Shown: positions 22,784 to 33,649 of the stretch, one piece after another
How positions within the stretch are numbered: position 1 is the first letter of the stretch
Layout of the letters: each line of letters begins with the position of its first letter
Program-made: the position numbers and the translations under genes
Notes under the pieces: generated by a model
The model's database searches: none
Told to the model about the DNA's origin: nothing
The model's input: the letters and a program-made list of their open reading frames with translations, nothing else
From: Diphasiastrum complanatum
Taxonomy: Eukaryota > Streptophyta > Lycopodiopsida > Lycopodiales > Lycopodiaceae
Reading direction: 5' to 3'
DNA: 64,000 bases
Assembly: GCA_029204225.1 (NCBI GenBank)
Contig: CM055097.1
Span: 47,800,617 to 47,864,616, forward strand

Positions 22784-24654
22784 TTTTCTTGTTGGGGGGG
22801 GGGGTTGGTGATTATAAATATGCGTCTTTTAAATTATTTTTTATGCTGTTTTCATAGGTAGGAGAAGAAGTCGAGCGAGTCTTATTGAAGATGGCAGTTG
22901 TAAAACCTGGAGAAAGGTAAATGCAAGACCAGAAAAATGATCATTTCATTTGCTTATGTATTGAGCTGTATGATGTAGTCATCATACCCATTTGCATTTG
23001 TAATCTAGAAAAGCCAAATCTCTTTGGACACTTGTTTTACTTATAATGGTCATGTGCAAACAAGTATGTTTGCTATTTGCCTTCTTATTAAAAGCCCCTT
23101 TTTGTGTTCAGTGAAGCTTCATATAAAGAGACATTTTTTCCTGGACATTTGTTTTGCTTATATTGGTCATGGGAGAACAATTGCTGATTTGTCGTTGGAC
23201 TAGGTGTCTCTCCTTGTCTTTTGTCTAGAGCTTCTCCAATGAGGGTATCAAGAGCAGATGATAAAAATCTACGCCTGCAGTTTCGAAACAATATAGCTCT
23301 TCCTCTCTTCACTGGAGGTAAGGTTGAGGGCGAGCAGGGTTCAGCAATTCATGTAGTATTGCAAGATTCTGAAAGTGGCCAGGTTGTCACCAGGGGCCTT
23401 GAAGCTCATGCCAAACTGGAAATAGTGGTTCTTGAAGGTGATTTTTCAGTTGATGAAGAAGAAGATTGGACAGAGGAGGATTTTGAAGCTCATGAAGTAC
23501 GAGAACGTAATGGGAAAAGGCCACTTTTGACTGGAGATTTATCGGTGACACTAAAGGAAGGCATGGGAACACTTGGAGAGTTGATTTTCACGGACAACTC
23601 GAGCTGGATTAGGAGCAGAAAATTTCGGCTCGGTGTGAAGATTGCATCTGGTTTCTGTGAGGGGATTCGTGTCCGAGAAGCGAAGACCGAAGCTTTTATG
23701 GTGAAAGATCACAGAGGAGAATGTATATCTTATCACGCCTTACCTGTCCTACTTGTCATCTCGCAAGCAAGTTACCTTTTCTGGTAGTGGTTTGAGCATT
23801 GCTTACACGTTTTGTCTTTCAAATATGGTATGGAAATAATAGTGCCATATTTCGTGAATTGGAGTCATGAGATGATAATGCGTCAATTTTGGCAGTGTAC
23901 AAGAAACATTATCCACCACAATTGCATGATGAGATATGGCGGTTAGACAAGATTGGTAAAGATGGGGCTTTTCATAAAAGGCTGAATCACGCTGAAATTT
24001 TCTCAGTAGAAGACTTTTTGCGTCTTCTTGTGATGGATTCCCAGAAGTTACGACATGTAAGATGCTTTTGTCTATGATAACATTCTTTTTCTTAGTAAAA
24101 GATATTATTGTAATTTCTTTGCTGCAATCTTGCAAGATCTTAAAGTCTGCCATTTTGTGTTCGATTTGCTTTCAATGTATACATATATACATATATGCAT
24201 ATATACTATGTGTATCTTTTCAGTAAAAGCTTTTATTAATTTTATGATAGAGCAGATACTAGGGAGTGGCATGTCAAATAAGATATGGGATGCAACAGTG
24301 GAACATGCTAAAACCTGCGTTCTTAGTGGCAAGCTGCATGTGTACTATGCAGATGAGAAACATAATATTGGCGTTATTTTCAACAACATTTTTCAGCTCA
24401 TGGGCCTTATTGCTGAGGGTCAATATGTCTCAGTTGATTCGCTCACAGATAGTGAAAAGGTTTGCCACTTATTGATGTTGTTTTACCAACCGAACACATT
24501 TGTCTTCTGCAGCAAACTGAGACTATTTAAGGATTGATGACATCCACTTTTCATGTTTTGGCAGGTGTATGTTGACAAGTTGGTCAAGGTCGCTTACGAA
24601 AATTGGGAGAATGTTGGCGAATATGATGGTGACCTAAAGCTTGCATTAGGGTAG
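18536..24654 (+). CDS. CBP60: CBP60-family calmodulin-binding transcription regulator, seven exons, shortened C-terminus
   Basis: Seven exons join in frame with GT-AG borders: 18536-18624, 18725-18800, 22858-22916, 23229-23722, 23896-24056, 24256-24459, 24565-24654, giving 390 residues. The N-terminus ([20 protein letters not shown]) and the helix TLEPLLRRV+[11 protein letters not shown] are hallmarks of plant CBP60 proteins. Residues about 75-361 cover the conserved calmodulin_bind/DNA-binding core: [89 protein letters not shown], and [17 protein letters not shown]. The exon 4/5 join restores the L of ELYKKHYPP, which supports the splice model. The frame stops at TAG 24652-24654 after [10 protein letters not shown]. 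Family members usually run 100 or more residues longer, and many carry calmodulin-binding sites there, so this is a short form, a gene with an unseen last exon, or a truncated copy. Known members (CBP60g, SARD1) are nuclear regulators of salicylic-acid immunity; that role here is only inference. Confidence 0.93.
19085..19480. repeat. Tandem duplication inside the intronic copia remnant
   Basis: The phrase AAGCATCTCAT...GGAGTTTT...TTGATGGCAATCTAC, then TTGCACAAGGTAGACCTTCA, occurs at 19092-19275 (with the SINE inside) and again at 19349-19430 (without it). The duplication therefore preceded the SINE insertion. Confidence 0.8.
19133..19216 (+). mobile_element. tRNA-derived SINE, 84 bp
   Basis: The segment has an internal RNA polymerase III promoter: A box TGGCTCAATTGG at 19143-19154 (fits TRGCNNARYNGG) and B box GGTTCGAGCC at 19187-19196, 32 bases apart. 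It is flanked by a perfect 17-bp direct repeat CATTGATGGCAATCTAC at 19116-19132 and 19217-19233, as expected of LINE-assisted insertion. The right end is AACCAAGAAG, a weak A-rich tail. Removing it together with one repeat copy restores the copia integrase sequence around it, which is present uninterrupted in the neighbouring duplicate at 19349-19430. Confidence 0.82.
22313..22412. repeat. Short imperfect tandem repeat in intron 2
   Basis: GATGATAGTAAAA(A/G)TCCATGGTTGACT(T/C)AATG-like phrases occur twice in a row, about 53 bases apart. No coding meaning is seen. Confidence 0.6.
22703..22779. repeat. (GA)n microsatellite, about 38 units, and nearby G run
   Basis: An uninterrupted GA repeat lies 78-155 bases before the exon 3 acceptor of the CBP60 gene. 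A run of 11 G is at 22794-22804. A reading frame through it (poly Arg-Glu) is an artefact. Confidence 0.98.
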
Positions 24655-25853
24655 TCTTGGTATTAGCCATCGGCCATCATCAATAGCCATGTCTCTGACA
24701 ATGGGATCAATCTAGGTTTCTGAAGATGTTATTGATTTTGAACTCAAAATGTTAAGCTAATAGATTGAATTGTGACAGTAGGACTAAGTGGTCCTTTATA
24801 AAACCTTGAAAAATATTGCTTGTTTGTACCTATTAAATTGTGATCATTTACCTTGAAACCTTGACTCCCGTTTACTTTCACTGGAGAAGCTTGCATGTTA
24901 AATGGATGTAGATCGAACAGAAACATAACACATTTCACTTTATCCTGTGAATTATGCCTTGCCATCCATCATTCTTGCAAGTGGTCGATACCTCACAAAC
25001 ACTGATAGTGAGCATTAAATTCTCTCCACCTTCTCTGTCAACGAGGGGAGCGTCTCCATCATGGATTGGATTTGGAACATCAAATATCTGGTGGCAATGT
25101 ATTCCTCCCATTGACTCTTATGAGAGCTCCGAAGCTCACAATGAAGCCCAAAAAATGAAAAAAGATAACCTCTCACTTTTATGTGTTTTGAGGTGCGTGA
25201 AAAGTATTCGACTTATTATGAAAAATAGTTGTTAAAAAGTTGACACGTGAGCACAATGGGGATAATGGTGTAGGATCGAAGAAAGGCAGGAGAAGAGAGA
25301 ATTATGTGTCTTCTTCTTAGAAGATAATATCATGAAAACGTATGATAATCCCCATGATTTAGAGTGTGGGACGAAACATGACAGCACAGTGATTTGCAAA
25401 AACTGCCGGACAACAAGATACTGCCAAAACTAACCTCTAAATAAATAAAGACGGTGATAGCACTTTTGGACCCACTCCCAATAAATGAAGGATGCAACGC
25501 AAATTTGTGAACTTGGAAGAAGCATCGAGACAAGTTACAAAGATTTTGGAATAAATGAAAGACGTAATGGAGTACAACTATTTGCAAACATGGAAGAGAC
25601 GTCGAACCGTATTGTAACGCATGCTATAAAAATATATGCAATTGCCAACTTTGAGTTTGGTCCTCAATCTTGAATAGATAATCATTGTAAAGGCCAAGAG
25701 TTACTAATAGATTGCCAACTATCAAATTAAAGTGGTGCCTTGCATAATTCTAGAAAATCAAGATTTGATTATGGAGAGGTAATCGCTCAAGGTAGTGCTA
25801 GTACACACACTCTCTTTTATGTAATTAAGACAACTGTCTGGAACCCCCAAAGA
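24655..25853. other. 3' flank of the CBP60 gene, no further exon confirmed
   Basis: The region should hold the 3' untranslated part and downstream DNA. A 93-codon frame at 24954-25235 contains FSPPSLSTRGASPSWIGFG but does not splice in frame from exon 7 at any obvious GT-AG pair, and it does not look like a CBP60 tail. No other signal is recognised. Confidence 0.4.
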
Positions 25854-26163
25854 TGTTAGAAAGTGTAGAGGATCAAGCTAGTGTAGCTTTGTTTGTAGAA
25901 TCTAGCTTTATTAATAGTTTTGCTTTGTATTAAATCATAGATCCATATTTACTTTATTTATCATCAATGCAAATCAAAGCCTATTGTTCTCAGTTGGATT
26001 TGATTCTCATGCACTCATATTGAATTCATTTGATATAATGGATTTTGACATAATCTCCTTTTTGTTTAATCAAATCTAAAGTGTCCTGTTGTTTCATTGG
26101 TAGCTTGTTGTGTGGCAAGATTACCTTAATTGGACATAGCCACTTGTCATTGAAACTTTCACA
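25854..26163 (+). repeat. LTR M, 310 bp
   Basis: It starts TGTTAGAAAGTG and ends CTTTCACA, partly inverted ends, and is followed at once by TGGTCTCAAAGCC, a plausible degenerate primer-binding site. Polymerase domains are not found downstream, where 26177-26850 shows only scattered phrases without a clear frame. Confidence 0.5.
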
Positions 26164-26849
26164 TGGTCTCAAAGCCTTGGTTGTCTATAACCCAAGTTTC
26201 TTCTTCTCCAAGAGATAAAAAATTGGAACAATCAAGATCCACCATTTTGGCTCAAAATGGCAAGTTTTGGCCACTTGAATTACCTCTGAATTGGTCACAC
26301 CTTTAGCAAATTCTATTAGATCATATTTTTTCTTGTTGTTTCAAGAATTTTGGAGGTAGTTTATTTGTTGGATCAAGTTAGCGTAAGCCACTATTTTTTA
26401 GGAGATAGACAACCTCTTTGAAGGTGCCCAAATTAAAATGCTTTGGATATTGCCTTGACCAAATCACTACATTGGTGACCATCTAGGTAGATCACTTGCT
26501 CATTTTAGCTAAAATAGCCATCATTTGAAGTTTTCAAAAGCTCAAAACTAGCATCGAGTCTTAGAAGACACATGAGATCTACTTTCATCTATTATTGATA
26601 GATTGGTCACTTTTAGTGCTATTTTTTGCACTAGTGCAAGCCTACTCGGTTTCATGCTATTATTGTTTTCATCCGAATTTGGGAAATTTCATTCCTCATA
26701 AAGGCATTATTAAGATCATATATTCACTAGTATAGTGAAAGTGTAGGTTGTTGATGTGCATTGATCCACATGAAGATTCGACCCCCACACGTGTGGTACG
26801 ACCTCCAATCCGTGACCTCCAGTTCGGCCTAAAATCATAAATTATCAGA

Positions 26850-27297
26850 GAACAAGTTATCTTATCATTTGGATCAATACAAGTATCATAGTGAAGAGGT
26901 CAAGATTGCCAAATTGCTCTCAAATTTTTGTAAGGCATTATATGAGAGATGGATTGTATGTACAAAAGCTCTTCTCCACCTCGAGCTAGGTGAAAATACA
27001 GCATGTGATAAGGATGATGATTGACCATTTTTGCCCTAATCTTTCAATCTTACCTAACCCTAGAGTTTTGCCAAGTTGGTGGCTAGGTTGGTTATCCACC
27101 TCCATCATTCAAGGAATTTGGTCCTATAATTTAGGAATTATGACCAAACAAACCTAACTAACCCTATGAATGATACCTAACCTATCTAGGGTAGCCTACA
27201 CATGTGGCAACATGGACTCACATGTGTGGGACCCCCCTATGTACAATTTACATGGTTTTGATCAAGCTAGATTTGCTGATTTTGGCAATTTCTCACA
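26850..27297 (-). repeat. LTR G, antisense copy (lower end approximate)
   Basis: On the minus strand it starts TGTGAGAAATTGCC at 27297, preceded by the purine phrase GAGGAG. It matches, inverted, the stretch at 45464-45850 (shared phrases GGTGGGTAACTAACCTAGCC-like, CTAGGGTTAGGTAAGATTG, ATGGTCAATCATC). Confidence 0.7.
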
Positions 27298-27299
27298 CT

Positions 27300-27600
27300 C
27301 CTCAAATTTAGCTTGATGAATGAATACCTTTAAAAAGTGTGAAAAAATCTAGCTACAAACAAGGAACTTTTGAGACTCCAATAAAGAGTGATGTCCATGA
27401 AGGATCTTTCACCACCTCTTAAAGGATCCCTTACATGATGTTCCATTATTGTGTCTATATACATGGAGCACACTTCAAAGCTAAGCATCATGCCAAGCTA
27501 CGAATTTCAAGGCATTTTGTGCACTTGATGATACATCAATTAAGCTATTGAGTGCATAAATAATGTTGCCAAAAATAACTTGCCTTGCTTGATTCATATG
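27300..27600 (-). pseudogene. Copia G: RT/RNase H junction fragment
   Basis: On the minus strand the segment contains DPLRGGERSFMDITLYWSL, equivalent to the phrase SFEDITLFRSLVGSL of copia E and SFMDITLYRQL of copia A. It sits just upstream (minus strand) of LTR G, with the RNase H between them deleted. Confidence 0.65.
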
Positions 27601-28330
27601 ATTGAGCCTTAATGGCTTTAATCCGATTCTAGATTAGAATTGTCAAAACTTCTTACATCATCTTCTTGAAAGAGGAGATAATTAACATATAATGCAAGAA
27701 TGAATGCTAATCCATTATTAAACATAAGCATAAAAATTGGATCATGTTCTCTCAAAATGGATTCAAGAGAGTAAAGAAGGATTTTGAGTTGAGTATGTCA
27801 AGAACTTGGCTCTACCTCCATGATCTTGATGATCTCTCCATGATTATGCCAATCCCTTGCCTTTAAGAACCTTTGCTCAAAGTAGCCGAAATTCGTTTCG
27901 TGCTAGACTTTGTAGCCTTGGACTTGCCCTAATCCCCCCAATCCTACAATGTCCAACTAGGTAGCCCGTGGCTGAGAACGTCAAAAGCTCTTCATGAATA
28001 GGGACAGAATCACATCATCCTGCAGAATCACGATTCCGTAGTTAAGATCGATCCTGATACCTGGATCACAAAACCCGCTAACCAAAGAGCCATGGTTGCA
28101 GCTCTGCCACTACAATCCGTTCTGACTAGTAGTCAGATGACGGATGTCGTTGGAGGAGATTTGTCATATGTGACGATTCACAAACTAATGTAGTAAACTG
28201 GATCGAAGCCTTAGCTACAATGGATTGTCTTCAATTTGATGTCGCATCTGCTGAGAAATTGCCAAAGTGAAGGTCTATCATAGATACATTCTTCGATGAA
28301 GATGATATCTCAATCAAACGACTAGCGAAA
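27600..28330. other. Unassigned stretch
   Basis: No retroelement motif or gene is recognised. From about 27980 onward the plus strand has fragments with reduced stop density that lead into the frame at 28334. Confidence 0.3.
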
Positions 28331-28333
28331 CAA

Positions 28334-28633
28334 ATGAAGAAACCTAGCAAAGGCCATCTAGACTCCGTATCACTTTTCATGATGAGCCTAGAGGCTATAC
28401 CCCAAGAGCCACTAGAAGGAGTCTACAGTGAGAAGGAGATAGAAGTTCTTCAGGTGTTCACCCTGGAGGAAGGTTGTGAATACGAGGATGAGGATTTTTT
28501 CAGATATGTACATCCTCACCGTTTCAAGCCTGCACCAAAATCTCGAAGTACTAGATCCACGAAAGCCACTAGCGCACGAAGATCTCATAGAAACAACAGA
28601 TCCCCTCAAGGCAACGCCAGGAAAATCCACTAA
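28334..28633 (+). other. Unassigned 99-codon reading frame
   Basis: The frame begins MKKPSKGHLDSVSLFMM and contains an acidic stretch (EEGCEYEDEDFF) and a basic tail rich in Arg and Ser (about residues 70-99). Its end overlaps the start of the rearranged B3 copy, so the tail may be a chimera. I do not recognise the family; an internal open frame of a retroelement is possible. Confidence 0.25.
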
Positions 28634-28639
28634 GTCGAT

Positions 28640-29690
28640 GAAAATTGTCATTGTTGACTTCTCCATAGCAAATGCACGGTCCATTGTAACTCGAATGTAT
28701 CTCATGACTCTTATAAGGGCCTTCTAATGGGTAATGCCAGAATTGGCCAAGTGAGCTGACTGCAAAAGCAATATTAGGTCTTGTGTAGACCATTGCATAC
28801 ATGAGAGATCCAAGTATCGATCGATAGAGATACTCTCTCATCTGCTCCCCTTCCTGCTTAGTTTGAGGACATTGGTCCTTCGACAAGTGCAGGCCTAGTT
28901 CCATTGGCAAGTGAGCTAATTTACAATTAATCAAATTATATCTGATAAGGACATTGTGAAGATACCTTTGTTGAGTAATAAATGTGAGCTTCGCTTAGAT
29001 CGGTCATGTCGAACTCAGAATACAACATCTATTTAGCATCCTTCACCAAATTGGTACAGTTGCTGAAAAGCAATGTATCATCTACATACAAGATGATAAT
29101 TATAAAAGATTATTGCACTGATTTGAAGTAGACGTTACTGTCGGATCCACATCCGGATTTACATTCTTCTTCAACGACGGTACTATATCATGGAACAGTC
29201 GTAAGCAAACCTCTATTGCTCTTTCATCTACAGAAGCAGAGTATATTGCTGCTTCTCAATCTATTAAAGAGGCATATTGGTTGAGGAATTTACTGGCATA
29301 CATTAGCTTGAACCAGTACACCCCAACAATCATATTCTGTAATAATCAGAGTGCAATTGCCTTATCGGCCAATCCTATATTTCACTCTAGGAGTAAGCAC
29401 ATCGAGATTCGATTTCATTATGTCAAGGGCAAGATTCTTGACAAAGAGGTAAGCTTAACATATTGTCGAATGCAAGACATAGTTGCAGATGTGCTCACCA
29501 AGGCATTGAGCATTGATGCACACAACAAATTTTCGTGCACTGCTTAGCCTGAAGATCAAAGCATTCATGGATCCATATTAATGGGGGGGTGTTGGATTTA
29601 TCTCCTCTACTCTCCTAAATCCCATGTTAATCCAGTTCCATTCATTGCTGCATATTTACTTGCATTGTCACGCAGCTCAACTACTAAAGA
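28640..29690. mobile_element. Copia B3: B-family fragment with inverted RT segment
   Basis: On the minus strand 29140-28640 encodes RT with YVDDTLLF, then LSKDQCPQTKQEGEQMREY and early RNase H up to HRLSG. At about 29145 the orientation flips: the plus strand continues with STSGFTFFFNDGTISWNSRK, the rest of RNase H (LSSTEAEYIAASQSIKEAYW, SKHIEIRFHYVKGK) and the LTKALSIDAHNK end at 29547. A G-run purine tract and LTR start TGTTGGATTTATC at 29590 follow, with similarity ending near 29690. Comparison with B2 shows that the flipped piece is the one that should lie directly before STSGF. Confidence 0.85.
29281..29547 (+). pseudogene. Copia B3 RNase H C-terminal half
   Basis: This 88-codon open frame is the cleanest part of B3: FCNNQSAIALSANPIFHSRS and VADVLTKALS are typical copia RNase H phrases. 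The frame extends upstream to about 29155 without a stop. The catalytic N-terminal half lies in the inverted piece, so no active enzyme can be made. Confidence 0.85.
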
Positions 29691-29885
29691 CGAGTAAGTG
29701 AAGATGGCTGATATATCGGAGTTGGATGAACTATCGGGTAGACCCAACTTGGGTGACATGTCGGGGAAGCCCCACTTATCGACCTCCTCACGCTCATCCT
29801 TTGTTACGCGTAACCAACTTAACAATGACAACATCCACGATCTTCTTCCTTACGGTGCAACGGCTCCACGCCACCTCTTGTAACC

Positions 29886-31232
29886 TAAAAGATATGAAGC
29901 AAATTATGCTCTCTTATCTAGCATTATTCAAAGCAAAGGACCTTTGACTTATGGTGAAGCGAAGGATGATGACATTTGGGTCAAGGGGGAGAGGAGATGG
30001 AGTCAATTGCTAAGCATAGCACATGGGACTTAGTAGAACCACCAGTTGGCAAGAAACCCATTGGTTGCAAATGGGTATACAAGACTAAGTACCATGAAGA
30101 TGGAAGTATAGCAAAGCACAAGGCAAGATTGGTAATCAAAGGGTATGAACAGAGTAAAGGCATCGACTATGAGGAGACCTTTGCGCCGGTTTGTAAGTGG
30201 AATCCTCTACGTCTACTTGTTGCTTTAGCTTCACATTTTGGTTGGCCTTTGCATCAGATGGATGTAAAATATGCTTTTCTAAATGGTGAGTTAGAAGAAG
30301 AGGTGTTCATGGATCAACCTGAAGGCTTTGTAGTGAAGGGACAGGAAAATAAAGTATGTCGCTTAGAGAAAGCGCTTTATGGTCTTAAACAGACACCACG
30401 TGTATGGTATAGCAGGATTGATGCCTACTTTTGTTCAAAGGGGATGGTGAGAAAACACTTTGATCCAAATCTATATGTCTTATGCTTTGATGGTATGGTT
30501 GCTTTGATTGCCTTGGAGTAGAGGTGTGGCAAAAAGGACACAAAGTGGGTTTAACACAGGTGAAGTATGTCAAAGAGCTGCTGCACAGGTTTAGGTTGCA
30601 GGACTGCAAACCAGTGAATACTCCTATTGAACCAGGTAAAAAGCTTTCTAAGCTCGATGAGTCACAGTCATTTGATGCTACGCTATATAGACAGTTAGTA
30701 GGGAGCTTGATTTACCTTACCACGACTAGACCAGATCTATGCTATGATGTTGGCATTGTAAGTCAGTTTATGGCAGCACCTACGGAAACGCATTGGAAGG
30801 CAGCTAAACGCATTTTGCGTTATGTGAAAGGAACTTCAGTGTGGTAGTTGCTTTTTCTGGTCTAGTAAGAAGCAAAGTACAATTGCTCTTTTCACCACAT
30901 AAGCAGAGTATAAGGCAATGTGTAGTGCAGCACATGAAGCTATATAATTGAGACAAATCTTGGAAGAAGTTGGCATGAAACAGAAAAATCCCACGACATT
31001 ACATAGCGACAGTCAGAGTGGCATTCATCTAGCAAAAAATCCAGTGTTCCATGCGAGAACTAAACACATTGAGATTCAGTATCACTTTATACGTGAGAGG
31101 CTGCTGAGTCGTGAAATTCATGTTGTTCATTGTAGCACAGAAGAACAACTAGCTGATATTTTCATTAAGTCACTTGTTGGAGAAAAGTTTGATAAGTTTA
31201 GATCAAAGCTTTCTGTACTTAAAGTTTGTTAA
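29886..31232 (+). pseudogene. Copia J1: RT and RNase H, partly deleted
   Basis: The plus strand resumes a second copia family (J): KRYEANYALLSSIIQSK at 29888, then a 181-codon frame (29976-30521) with GCKWVYKTKYHEDGSIAKHK, HQMDVKYAFLNGELEEEVF and LYGLKQTPRVWYSRID. At 30521 IALE joins straight to VWQKGHKVGLTQVKY: about 50 residues including the YVDD box are deleted when compared with J2. A second join at 30840 (GTSVW) removes the front of RNase H. The end is LAKNPVFHARTKHIE and EEQLADIFIKSLVGEKFDKF. It runs into LTR J at 31287. Confidence 0.9.
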
Positions 31233-31286
31233 CTTTAAAGCTATGGATATGGCCTTATAAAGTAGACTCTACTTTAAGGGAGAGAG

Positions 31287-31542
31287 TTAGAATTAAAGTA
31301 GAATCACTATGCTACTGTACGGTGGGTCCTATCCTTTGGCCTCGCCATGAGGCAAGTCGACGGGACACGCATTCCGCCAACGGCAACCTAGGTCATGCAT
31401 GGGTTGCCTGAGTGAACAACTATATGTATAGTGTAATTTCATTTTGAGAAATACAGTTGCTATGTGAGCTTGTTGTGGAGAGTGTTTTTTGTCTGTGTTA
31501 CTGTGTAGCATGATTTGTGTTTCTGTGCAAAGCAAATTCTAA
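31287..31542 (+). repeat. LTR J, plus copy (3' LTR of J1)
   Basis: A purine tract (AAGGGAGAGAG) leads into TTAGAATTAAAG, and the repeat ends GCAAATTCTAA. The ends are inverted (TTAGAATT/AAATTCTAA) but lack the usual TG...CA. The inverted second copy is 59119-59390 and both share GTCATGCATGGGTTGCCTG and GAACAACTATATGTA. Confidence 0.8.
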
Positions 31543-31639
31543 GTTCAAGACCAATAGAAAGGAACCCATAGATGGCATGTAATAGTGAAGACTCCTTGTG
31601 ATTTAGACAATAAAATATTGTTTCTCTCTCACTATAGGA

Positions 31640-32322
31640 CCCTTAAAAGGTGTACTACCAGCTCCTATGCAAGATCTTGCAACAAAACGTGAGATGGATC
31701 TCACTAGCTCTACCAATATCTCTCAAACTAGATCAACCTCTCATCAATTGATTGAGTATAGGCAAAGTTTGGGTCAAACTATCTTTGGCATGTGTGAAAC
31801 ACTCCAAGAATCCACAAATCACTCAAATACAAGCCAATTTTCTAAAGAAAGTGGCTATGACCTCAAAATGATGACTAGATCTCAAATAGATGACATTGGC
31901 AAGCCTCTTCTTGGATTTTTTGGTCAAACTAGCAAGATATGATCAAACCAAAAGTGTCCACACAGGTCTAGGTGCGCTACCTAACCCTCTTCAAAATCTT
32001 ATAACTTTTTATTGGCTCAACCAAATGGTATGAAACAAATTGCTACAAAAAGCTAGCAAAACTAGCTTTCAAACAAGTCATCTAGCACTAAATTTGGATC
32101 CAACTTGGAAGAGAACTTTCCAAATAAACTTGGCTATACTTCACACGTGTCTGAGCGAGGAATTTTGTACAGTACCTGAAATGATTCAATCATCATGATA
32201 ATGAACCCTTTTAATCCAAATTTGTTTGAGATAGCATGGGAATGTAATCAGCACTCTCTAGATCTTGATTTTCATGAAATTTTTGAAACTATGGATGATA
32301 GATGCATCAAAAGCTTAGGTAG
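31640..32322 (-). other. Leader of a minus-strand copia element related to E
   Basis: The segment resembles the leader of copia E (43880-44559) through shared phrases such as GATCTTGCAAC, GAGTATAGGCAAAGTT and TTTTGATTGGCTCAACCAAATGG-like text (the last in two halves). There is no gag frame. It lies between the primer site at 32323 and the J1 LTR. The 31543-31640 gap holds nothing recognised. Confidence 0.6.
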
Positions 32323-32334
32323 GCTCTGATACCA
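32323..32334 (-). promoter_or_regulatory. Primer-binding site of element K
   Basis: On the minus strand TGGTATCAGAGC, directly next to the LTR K end at 32335. Confidence 0.85.
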
Positions 32335-32583
32335 TGTAAAAATTCACACTTGTGGGAATGCCTTAATGTGTAAAATTGATCTCCTAAGCTTGTCTCGTGC
32401 ACTATGAATCACCTATTGATTGAAATCCAAGATCATTGACAAGATCAAAGGCAAAAAGACCATTCTACATGCATTCATTCATAACCAAAAGTTGTTTCAC
32501 ACATGTGGAAGACTTCATGAAATAAATAAGTCCCAACAAGCTCCTCTCCTTGAGAAGAGAGAGAAAATACCACATTTGGGCTC

Positions 32584-33642
32584 TGTTGGGAGAGAGGGAG
32601 GAAGAATAAATGATGAACATGAATGAGAAACGAACTCGAACAAAAAATGTTTGTTTGCAGCGGAATGAGTTAAATAACTCTCTCCCTAAGCATGACTATG
32701 TCTATCAGAATGAATAGAATTTTAGTGATAGAAATCATAGTCATTCTAGATTACGTAGCCAAACATTTAAATGGATGAAGCGCTAGATGAATAATTTGTC
32801 GCGAATTGCAAGACAAATTATCTGTCATGAATGATTCACGAAGAGCTAGACTGTGCTCGACTGATAATTAGTCGCGAATTATTCGCGAAAGACAAGACTA
32901 AAAGTTAATCGTCTATTACTAGAAAGAGCAACAAGAAAGATCAAACAGAATGAAGAATAAGCATAGCAATATTGATAAATCTAAAACGCAGAACAAATGA
33001 ACTGTGTCAGATTAAGTATATCTAGTATACAAGTCAATAATGCAGTAGAGCACAAGACTGTAGAGGACAAAACCACGTGCCCTACAAAGCTTATTTGTCT
33101 GTAATGAGGAATGAAACCTCCTTCACTTATTCTAGACTTATCTTGCTTCATCAGAATTCATCATCATCCTAGAATACGCAGATGGTATCCAATATATATA
33201 CATAATATTGCAGGTGTGCAGATGCGAAAGTACAGAGTGGATGTGCTGTCTGTAGGAGATCATGGGTGGCTGCAATCATTGTCCAATCTGTTAGCGCAAC
33301 TACATGGGGTGAGCGTAAAAAGGGTGCGACGTCAGCTAGTATTGAAGTGAACATTGGTGATGATGCAAAAGTGTGTCACTCTTACGAATGGCCTTAGGAT
33401 AAGATTTACAGGGTGTCTTATCTATTAGGGCACCTTTGGCATTCAGTAAGGTAGTGTCCCCTTTTTTCCTGTCACCATGACCTGTGTAAGAACACAGTGT
33501 CGCGATTCATTCGTCTTTTCTTCGTCTGTGCAAATTTGCGTGTAAAAAATGCAGACTGTGTGACAACGTTAGAAAAATATGCAGCATGAATGGAGGCAGA
33601 TTAAAATTGGGATTTAGGAGAGTAGGAGGAGTAAATCCAACA
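32584..33642 (-). repeat. Copia B2 3' LTR
   Basis: A full 1059-bp LTR; on the minus strand it starts TGTTGGATTTACTCC at 33642, preceded by a G-run polypurine tract (C run at 33642-33649 on the plus strand), and ends CCCAACA at 32584. It contains the palindrome cluster on TTCGCGAA at about 32790-32895. Confidence 0.9.
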
Positions 33643-33649
33643 CCCCCCC

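Larger units (their letters stand above)
18801..22857 (+). other. Intron 2 of the CBP60 gene (4057 bp)
   Basis: The intron begins GTAAGC after LLRRV and ends TTCATAG before VGEEVERV. It holds an antisense copia remnant (19085-21240), a SINE inside it, a tandem duplication, a long GA repeat and an 11-base G run shortly before the 3' splice site. All other introns of the gene are 100-312 bp, so the retroelement cargo accounts for most of the length. Confidence 0.88.

Noticed and set aside
22633..22857. Frame with a long Arg-Glu repeat
   Set aside because: It is the translation of the GA microsatellite inside intron 2.
24954..25235. Candidate eighth exon of the CBP60 gene
   Set aside because: No GT-AG pair links it in frame to exon 7 and the residues do not match the family tail.
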